Assembly: GCA_937902125.1 (NCBI GenBank)
Contig: CALDIB010000102.1
Coordinates: 1-36,577, forward strand
Direction of reading: 5' to 3'
From: an uncultured Treponema sp.
GTDB taxonomy: Bacteria > Spirochaetota > Spirochaetia > Treponematales > Treponemataceae
DNA length: 36,577 nucleotides
Below the pieces are notes generated by a model. The model made no database searches, was not told where the DNA came from, and saw only the letters and a list, made by a program, of their open reading frames with translations. Shown here piece after piece: positions 31,386-36,577 of this stretch. Each line of letters begins with the position of its first letter. The stretch's first letter is position 1. The translations under genes were made by a program, and so were the position numbers.

Positions 31386-34019
31386 ATGAAAGCGCTTTTG
31401 AAATTTTTTAGAGCCATTTTGATTCTTGTTTTAGCCCTTGTCTTAATTGTGGCGGCGGGCCTTTGCTATTGCGTTTTTGACCGCGCCGACATTTTGGACG
31501 CGATGCCCGCAGGACAAAAAATATACGCCAGTTCAGAAAAAATATGGGACGCCGCAAGCCCGCTTTTGGATTTGCGCGCCGCCGACATACTTTTTTCCGA
31601 CCCCAATTTCAGCGCTTACAGGGGCGCCTTTATGGCCTTGAGGCAGGAGACAAAATTAAGAAGTCCCTTGGCCCGTTTTGTTTTAAACAGAAAGGCGGCG
31701 GCTTCGTTTTACAACGAGCAAAACAAAAGTTTTTTTATTTGCGCCGTTGACTTGAGCTTTTTAAGCGCGGCAACCCGCCTTAGCCCAATTTTGGCGCCTC
31801 GGCTTTTAAATATTCTTCCAAAAGAAAAGACAAAAAACATTTCCTATCATAATGGTGAAAATTCTTTTTCGTATTTTAAAATTGATTCAGGAAATTCCGC
31901 CGTGTATTTGGCGCCTCGCAAAAACCTTTTGATTGTCGCGCAAAGCCTTGACGACCTTGAAAAATCCTTTGAGCGAAACCACAAAGACGAATACGAGCAA
32001 GAAGAAATTGAAGCCTATGAAAAAAAGAGAAAGGACGCTTTTTGTCTTGTCGCCGACGCAAATGAATTGGCGCAAATTTTTTTAAGCGACAAAGCTTCAT
32101 TGGATTTTGTTCTTCCCCTTCTAAAGGAAAAGTCAAAAAGCGTCTTGACCTTTTCTATTGACGACTTGCTTTTAAAATTGAACGCGGAGCTTCCTCTTGA
32201 AAGTCAAATCGAAAACTCGACGCTGCCTTCATTGCTTTTAAAGCTTTCCGAGCGGGTTCAATATTACACGGTCATAAACGCCGGAACCTTGCAAGAATTA
32301 AAGCAGGCGCTATTTCCTGTTTTGGAAAAGAGCGGCGCCGAGGTTGAAGCCAAGTGGAAAAAGGCCGACGGACTTTGCCGCTCGTTCTTTTCGATTTCTT
32401 TGGAAGACTTGCTTTTTTCTTGGACAGGAAAAGAGTTCGCGGTTTTTGGAATTGAAGGAAGCGCCGAGCCTGTCTTTGCCCTTCAAATAAAAGACGAATC
32501 GGAGCGGCAAAGAATTTTTGACGCGCTTATGGCGTCGATAATTTTAAAGGAAAACGAAAGCTTGCTTGTGGGCGGACTTAGGCTTCCATACATAGACATG
32601 CCGGCTTTTTTGCGAGGGCTTTTAAAGCTTTTTAACATCGAGCTTCCCCGCCCTTACTATTTGGTCAAAGACGGCTTTTTGTATTTGTCGGAATCGCCGC
32701 AAAATTTGGCTGCGGTTTACGACGCGGCGCAATCAGGAAAAGTTTTGGCCGCTGAAAAAAAGTGGCGGGAACTTTCCAAAGGCATGGAAGCCAATTCCAG
32801 CGCGGCCCTTTACTACAACTTGGCCCGCTCAGTTCCATTCTTCTTGCAAAAGCGGAACACAATGACCGACATATTGGCGCTTTACAATATCGGCCGCGCG
32901 GACATTTCGGTTCGCGACGGAAACTTGGATTTTGCCCTTCGCGCCCGCGCCATGGAAACAAAAGACACGCGCTTGATTCCTGGATTCCCAATTGACACTG
33001 ACGGAAATTCAGACGGAAATTTAATCGCGGAAGACGGAAAAAAAATCGCCGCCGTTTTTTGGGTGGAAGACAAAAAAACAATTCACTCCCTTGAACTTGC
33101 CTCAATGAAGCGGCATTCGCTGGCCATTGAAAACCTTTCTTCCATAACGCCGGCAAAAAAATCCGCGTCCTCAAAAAACGCTTTGTGGGCTGTGACAAAA
33201 GACGGCGCCATTTATCTTTTGACCCGAGACTTGCGAATTGCGGAAGGCTTTCCAAAAATCTCCGGCATAAGGCCCAGCGCTCCCGCAGTTTCTCCAGTTC
33301 CGGGAGAATTGCTTGTTCCCTGTTCCGGCGGCGGCCTCTTCCGATTTTATAACGGCGGCGAAGAAAGCCAAAACTTTTTCTTTGAAGGAGCGTCATTCAG
33401 GTCGGCGCCGTCATGCCTTGAAAATTGCGCGGCCATTTACGACAAGGGATTTTTGGGAAAGATTTATTATTCAAAAAATTCAGAATGGAACGAGGAAAAC
33501 TTTTTTGACATTGACGGAATCGCCTTTGGCTCGCCCTGCCTTTTAAAGAACGGCGAAGGACAATGCCTTGCGGCTTTTATCACCCAAAACGGAACTTTCT
33601 ACCTGTTCAACATTGACGAGCAAAAAGCGCTTCCCGGCTTTCCCGTGGAAACCGAGGGGCTTTTCTTTTCAAATGTCGTTTATTCCGACGGATTCTTTTT
33701 CGCGCTTGCCGCCGACGCAAGCCTTTATAGAATCGGAATGGACGGCTCGGTTGAATCTGTAAAAATTCCGGAAGCGGTTGACGGCGAGCAAGGATTTATA
33801 AAAGCGCTTCCCGGCGGAGTTTCTGTTTGTGCCGACAAAAACGTTTTGTGGGCCTTTACAAGCGGCCTTGAAGTTTTTGACGGCTTTCCTGTGGCCGGCT
33901 TTGGAAATCCTGTAATTGCCGAAGCCAACGGAGACAGAAAAAAAGATTTCTTGGCTTTAAGCCGCGACAAAAAATTATACGCTTGGAACGGCGCCTCGCT
34001 GGAAATTGAAAAAAAATAG
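31386..34019 (+). CDS. Membrane-anchored periplasmic protein with a C-terminal propeller-like region
   Basis: A protein of about 877 residues. One N-terminal transmembrane helix (about 7-27) leaves the rest in the periplasm. Residues 50-500 are mixed alpha/beta and resemble DUF3352-type modules (SDPNFSAYRGAF ... PRKNLLIVAQSLDDLEKSF). The C-terminal third has repeated blade-like units, several carrying a GFP motif (PGFPIDTDG, AEGFPKISG, PGFPVETEG, DGFPVAGFG), and ends with an FG-GAP-like strand, VIAEANGDRKKDFLALSRDKKLYAWNG. I chose the ATG at 31386 because the membrane helix starts there; an in-frame ATG at 31368 would add six residues. A terminator hairpin separates it from the lipoprotein gene that follows. 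The function is unknown; envelope assembly or surface binding is plausible. Confidence 0.75.
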   Translation: MKALLKFFRAILILVLALVLIVAAGLCYCVFDRADILDAMPAGQKIYASSEKIWDAASPLLDLRAADILFSDPNFSAYRGAFMALRQETKLRSPLARFVLNRKAAASFYNEQNKSFFICAVDLSFLSAATRLSPILAPRLLNILPKEKTKNISYHNGENSFSYFKIDSGNSAVYLAPRKNLLIVAQSLDDLEKSFERNHKDEYEQEEIEAYEKKRKDAFCLVADANELAQIFLSDKASLDFVLPLLKEKSKSVLTFSIDDLLLKLNAELPLESQIENSTLPSLLLKLSERVQYYTVINAGTLQELKQALFPVLEKSGAEVEAKWKKADGLCRSFFSISLEDLLFSWTGKEFAVFGIEGSAEPVFALQIKDESERQRIFDALMASIILKENESLLVGGLRLPYIDMPAFLRGLLKLFNIELPRPYYLVKDGFLYLSESPQNLAAVYDAAQSGKVLAAEKKWRELSKGMEANSSAALYYNLARSVPFFLQKRNTMTDILALYNIGRADISVRDGNLDFALRARAMETKDTRLIPGFPIDTDGNSDGNLIAEDGKKIAAVFWVEDKKTIHSLELASMKRHSLAIENLSSITPAKKSASSKNALWAVTKDGAIYLLTRDLRIAEGFPKISGIRPSAPAVSPVPGELLVPCSGGGLFRFYNGGEESQNFFFEGASFRSAPSCLENCAAIYDKGFLGKIYYSKNSEWNEENFFDIDGIAFGSPCLLKNGEGQCLAAFITQNGTFYLFNIDEQKALPGFPVETEGLFFSNVVYSDGFFFALAADASLYRIGMDGSVESVKIPEAVDGEQGFIKALPGGVSVCADKNVLWAFTSGLEVFDGFPVAGFGNPVIAEANGDRKKDFLALSRDKKLYAWNGASLEIEKK

Positions 34020-34030
34020 GAGATATAGAT

Positions 34031-34061
34031 AAAAAGCGGCCTGAAATATCGTCCGCTTTTT
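34031..34061 (+). terminator. Hairpin between the propeller gene and the lipoprotein gene
   Basis: AAAAAGCGG (34031-34039) and CCGCTTTTT (34053-34061) form a 9-bp stem ending in T residues. It lies 12 bases past one stop codon and runs almost into the next ribosome-binding site (AGGAGA), so it may lower readthrough into the lipoprotein gene or act as its 5' structure. Confidence 0.75.
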
Positions 34062-34075
34062 ATAGGAGACAAATT

Positions 34076-35179
34076 ATGAAAAAACCAAACTTCGCAACCT
34101 CGGCTTTTGCGGCATCTCTTTTTGCCGTTACGGCAATTTTCGTTTCTTGCCAAAGCCTTCAGCAAGAAATTCCAATTCAAACCGTTGAGGAGGAAGACAA
34201 TTCTTTGGCCTTGGAAATTGAAAAAAAGTTGGCAAAAGAGGACGCGGCGCATTTTTTGGGTCAAAACGCCGACTCCGGAGAATGTTCGACTTTGGCTTCG
34301 ACCGCGCAAAAAGCCTTGGCCGCAGAAGGCCTTTCTAAAAAACAGCAAGCGCGGCTTTTGGCCTTGCAAGGCCGCGCCTTGTTCTTGGCCGGACAAAATG
34401 ACGGCGCGAAAAAAGCCTTGGCCGACGCGCAAAAAAAATATCCCTTTGACGAAGAAGTTTTGATTCTTGAAAACCGTTTGTTCCCGTCAAGCGCGGCCGT
34501 TCAAAAAAAATCCGATTCGCCCTTAATGCTTTTGGAGGACGCCCTTAGCCTTTACAGAGAGCAAAACTATTCCCAGGCGGCCGCGCGCTTTGACACGGCC
34601 TTTTTGCGTCTGGAGGACTTTTACAAAGAGGCCTACAATCCCCTTAGACAAAAGGCTTGGTCGCTAAAAGGAATGGCGCTTCCAAAAACAAAGGAAGGGC
34701 AAAACATCGCGGCCGCCTCGGAAATTAATGTTGGAGACTTGCTTGTTCTTTGCCGTTCTGAAACGGATTTGCTTGACCGCATCGGGGCCGCAAAAAAGAT
34801 TTCCGCCGCAAAACTTTATTCCATTGTGGCCGGCGAAGGATTGTTGACAAGCCTTTCGGGAAGCGAGCAAGACAACAAGGCCAGCGTTCCTCAATCGGAC
34901 AAAACGCTTACCCGGGAACTTGCGGCGCGCTTTTTGTGGAATTTAAGAATCAAATCTTTGTCCGACAAAAGCGCGGCCACAAAGTATTCTACAAGATACA
35001 GGGCCAATGTCCGAGCCAAAAGCCCGGTGGCGGACGTTCCAGTTTACTCAAAGGACTTTGACGCGATTTTGGGCTGCGTTGAAAAAGAATTGATGGCCCT
35101 TCCTGACGGCCGCAATTTTTTGCCGCAAAAAACATTGAGCGGAATGGAAACTTTTGAGATTGTAAAAAATGTTAAATGA
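34076..35179 (+). CDS. TPR-like lipoprotein, unknown function
   Basis: A 367-residue exported lipoprotein. The signal peptide MKKPNFATSAFAASL leads to the lipobox F-V-S-C with lipidated Cys25. Residues 60-130 and 150-190 form helix-turn-helix units resembling TPRs: LQGRALFLAGQNDGAKKALADA, ALSLYREQNYSQAAARFDTAF. The C-terminal part (about 320-367) contains VPVYSKDFDAILGC. TPR lipoproteins usually act as scaffolds at the outer membrane. An AGGAGA site precedes the ATG by six bases. It follows the propeller gene after a hairpin and ends at a bidirectional terminator, so the two may form a pair acting in the envelope. Confidence 0.82.
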   Translation: MKKPNFATSAFAASLFAVTAIFVSCQSLQQEIPIQTVEEEDNSLALEIEKKLAKEDAAHFLGQNADSGECSTLASTAQKALAAEGLSKKQQARLLALQGRALFLAGQNDGAKKALADAQKKYPFDEEVLILENRLFPSSAAVQKKSDSPLMLLEDALSLYREQNYSQAAARFDTAFLRLEDFYKEAYNPLRQKAWSLKGMALPKTKEGQNIAAASEINVGDLLVLCRSETDLLDRIGAAKKISAAKLYSIVAGEGLLTSLSGSEQDNKASVPQSDKTLTRELAARFLWNLRIKSLSDKSAATKYSTRYRANVRAKSPVADVPVYSKDFDAILGCVEKELMALPDGRNFLPQKTLSGMETFEIVKNVK

Positions 35180-35246
35180 ACGAACCCCGCCGCGGAACTT
35201 TCGGGGCGTTAAAGCCTTCCCGCGAATAAAGCGAGAGCTTTGCGAC

Positions 35247-35279
35247 AAAAAAAACCGCTCCGTTTGGAGCGTTTTTTTT
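35247..35279. terminator. Bidirectional intrinsic terminator
   Basis: CGCTCC-GTTT-GGAGCG with eight A residues on the left and eight T residues on the right, so it would terminate on either strand. It closes the plus-strand lipoprotein unit and could also stop minus-strand reads coming from the right. Confidence 0.9.
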
Positions 35280-35302
35280 GTTTGCGCAAGGCCTTGAGAT
35301 TA

Positions 35303-35377
35303 TTGCGGCGCGAAAATATTGTTCGCGCCGCAAAAAGACTGAGTCAAGGCTTTAAGCGTAGCGCGCCTTGACCAGTC
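35303..35377. repeat. Two adjacent hairpins near the contig junction
   Basis: TTGCGGCGCGAA (35303-35314) and its exact complement (35322-35333) with a seven-base loop. Then GACT-GAG-TCAAGG (35337-35349) pairs with CCTTGA-CC-AGTC (35366-35377). They follow the gdhA tail on the minus strand but lack a clean U-run. Confidence 0.7.
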
Positions 35378-35398
35378 TTATACCAAGCCCTGAGCGAT
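35378..35398 (-). repeat. Second copy of the gdhA 3' end
   Basis: TTATACCAAGCCCTGAGCGAT matches 35474-35494 in 20 of 21 positions and includes the TAA stop and the codons for IAQGLV. The bases to the right show no glutamate dehydrogenase coding sequence, so this is a short duplicated tail 96 bases from the other copy. Confidence 0.75.
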
Positions 35399-35473
35399 GC
35401 GGCGGACAGGCCGCCGCTTGCACCAGTAGAAGCTATCAACTAGCGCGCCTTCGGCGCCCAAGGCATCATGGCT

Positions 35474-35779
35474 TTATACCAAGCCTTGAGCGATCATGGC
35501 GTTGGCGACTTTGATGAAGCCCGCGATGTTGGCTCCGGCTACATAGTCGGTCTTTCCGGCTTTTGTCTTAAGCTCTGTATCCTCCGAAAGCCTGTCGGTG
35601 ATATGTCCCATATCATCCTTATCCCTTGAAAGCGGAATATTCTTAAGGATGTATTTAAGGTAATCGTCTCCCGCGCTTGTCCTTGAGCTGTTTATCCTGT
35701 CAAAGACAGCATCCATATCAAGATCGTTCCAGCTGATATCATCTATGCGGAATCTGATCATAGGTTCATTTTCCGTCAT
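35474..35779 (-). pseudogene. Chimeric ORF: MutS-family N-terminus joined to glutamate dehydrogenase C-terminus
   Basis: The 101-residue frame starts MIRFRIDDISWNDLDMDAVF and continues DDYLKYILKNIPL, the start of a MutS-related protein as found in Lachnospiraceae-like Firmicutes. From about residue 71 it reads DYVAGANIAGF and KVANAMIAQGLV, the exact kind of C-terminus seen in NADP-dependent glutamate dehydrogenase (GdhA). The switch occurs at about 35,555-35,575. Neither part is a complete domain, and codon use changes at the same place. The ATG overlaps the amidohydrolase stop (ATGA), the natural context for the MutS part only. An assembly join between two genomes is the most likely cause; a real recombination scar is the alternative. 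Confidence 0.8.
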
Positions 35780-36577
35780 TTAACGAGATCCTTGAGCTTC
35801 CTGATTATTTCGTTCGACTCCCTGTAAAGATCCATGGGATCTGTGCCTATGTCAAATTTCCCGTCCTCATAAAGGATCTTTCCGGCAACCATGGTCATCT
35901 TAACGTTCGTCTTTGAACCCGAATAGACTATATTCCTTGTGATGTCATTAAGAGGCTGCATATTGGGCTGATTCAGGTCGATCATAACAAGGTCTGCCTG
36001 CTTGCCCTCCTTAAGTATGTCGCAGTCAAAAAGCCCCATCGCTATGGCGCCATTCACCGTTGCCATCCTTAATACCTCGTTGCCGTCAACAACAGAGGCA
36101 TCCTCTTCCTTGAGCTTGGCAAGTCCCGTGACAAGGTACATCTCCCTGAACATATTAAGGGAGTTATTGGATCCCGCACCGTCGGTTCCGATGGCGATCT
36201 TGATACCGTCACCGATAAAGGAAGGAACGGGAGCTATCCCGCTGGCGAGCTTCAGATTCGAGCAGGCGTTAAAAACGGCGTAAAGGCCCTTATCCGCAAA
36301 GATCTTCCTGTCCTGCTCATCGAACCAGACACAGTGGAATCCGCCTCCGCCGTAATCGAAAAGGCCGAGATCGTCAAATAATTTGACGGGGGACTTACCG
36401 TACCTTTCACGGCATCCCGCGACTTCATTTCTCGTCTCGGAGATATGGGAGAAAACGGGAGCCTTATACTTATGGGATATCTCAGATATCCTCTTCATTA
36501 TCCCCTCGGATGTCGTATACTCGGCATGGAATCCGAGAATATAGGAAACAAGTTCATTACAGTTGTTATACTTGAGA
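35776..36577 (-). CDS. Amidohydrolase (MtaD/SsnA-like deaminase family), 5' end outside the window
   Basis: About 267 C-terminal residues of a metal-dependent amidohydrolase; the frame is open to the window edge and reads ILGFHAEYTTSEGIMKRI there, so an internal ATG at 36498 is not the true start. Family blocks include HAEYTTS, HISETRNEV (metal His and catalytic Glu region), FHCVWF, NACSNLKLASG and GTDGAGSNNSLNMFREM with the metal-binding Asp, then KQADLVMIDL. Relatives deaminate adenosine derivatives, guanine or similar bases; the substrate is uncertain. AGG and ATA codons are frequent here, unlike the rest of the window, so I assign it to the second genome in the chimeric contig. Confidence 0.85.
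   Translation of the reverse strand, partial: LKYNNCNELVSYILGFHAEYTTSEGIMKRISEISHKYKAPVFSHISETRNEVAGCRERYGKSPVKLFDDLGLFDYGGGGFHCVWFDEQDRKIFADKGLYAVFNACSNLKLASGIAPVPSFIGDGIKIAIGTDGAGSNNSLNMFREMYLVTGLAKLKEEDASVVDGNEVLRMATVNGAIAMGLFDCDILKEGKQADLVMIDLNQPNMQPLNDITRNIVYSGSKTNVKMTMVAGKILYEDGKFDIGTDPMDLYRESNEIIRKLKDLVK

Noticed and set aside
35474..35779. Genuine functional MutS-GdhA fusion protein
   Set aside because: Both parts are fragments without a complete domain, and codon use changes at the joint; an assembly chimera explains it better.
1..36577. Insertion sequence, integrase or prophage genes
   Set aside because: No transposase, integrase or phage structural motif was seen in any frame, so mobility is inferred only from composition, repeats and gene remnants.

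Overview
The window looks like a spirochaete chromosome, most likely Treponema from an animal gut or rumen; this rests on family resemblance and no database search was run. Supporting signs are relaxed spirochaetal lipoboxes on two surface lipoproteins, the spirochaete/plant/trypanosome-type phosphofructokinase, and one consistent codon style over most of the window. The last kilobase (about 35,560-36,577) does not belong to that genome: one short ORF joins the start of a Firmicutes-like MutS-family protein to the last residues of glutamate dehydrogenase, so the contig is probably chimeric there.

Layout. 1-4,600 (minus): lipoprotein, glmS, the SRP RNA gene just upstream of glmS with its own promoter, and ettA. 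4,660-9,540 (plus): accessory block with a single-chain MmeI-like restriction-modification enzyme, an AT-rich PD-(D/E)XK-like ORF, a degenerate tandem repeat array, and an AAA/DUF4143 ATPase. 9,518-10,095: a decayed membrane protein gene. 10,149-13,183: a cell-surface O-acylation pair (SGNH/AlgJ-like and MBOAT) divergent from an XRE regulator, with two matching palindromic operators between them. 13,288-20,777 (minus): pyrimidine genes pyrB, pyrI and pyrC, with pyrC separated from pyrBI by a defence remnant. 21,014-29,501 (minus): mnmE, a degenerate HD-GYP protein, a DUF4015 glycosidase-like protein, rlmB, a YchJ/SEC-C protein, a TetR regulator and a THUMP RNA methyltransferase. 29,872-35,179 (plus): phosphofructokinase, a membrane-anchored propeller-like protein and a TPR-like lipoprotein.

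The most interesting part is 14,766-19,228. From promoter outward it holds a DUF2281-type antitoxin, the first 14 codons of its PIN toxin, a scar joining this to the last codons of a type I restriction specificity gene (hsdS), an intact AT-rich 875-residue protein, an AlbA/Schlafen-type ATP-binding protein, and pyrC. The 875-residue protein joins a class III nucleotide-cyclase-like domain that lacks one metal-binding aspartate to a NACHT/STAND-type NTPase and a long helical C-terminus. I read this as the surviving cargo of a type I restriction operon whose hsd genes were deleted. pyrC overlaps the AlbA gene by ATGA, so its expression appears tied to the defence remnant. The cyclase-like/NTPase protein is the best candidate for a poorly described defence system.

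The regulatory layer is easy to read. Sigma70-like promoters recur with -35 hexamers such as TTGCCC or TTGAAA, 17-base spacers and -10 hexamers such as TAAAAT or TATAAT. Four genes have the -10 hexamer only 6-8 bases before the start codon and no ribosome-binding site, which suggests leaderless transcripts.
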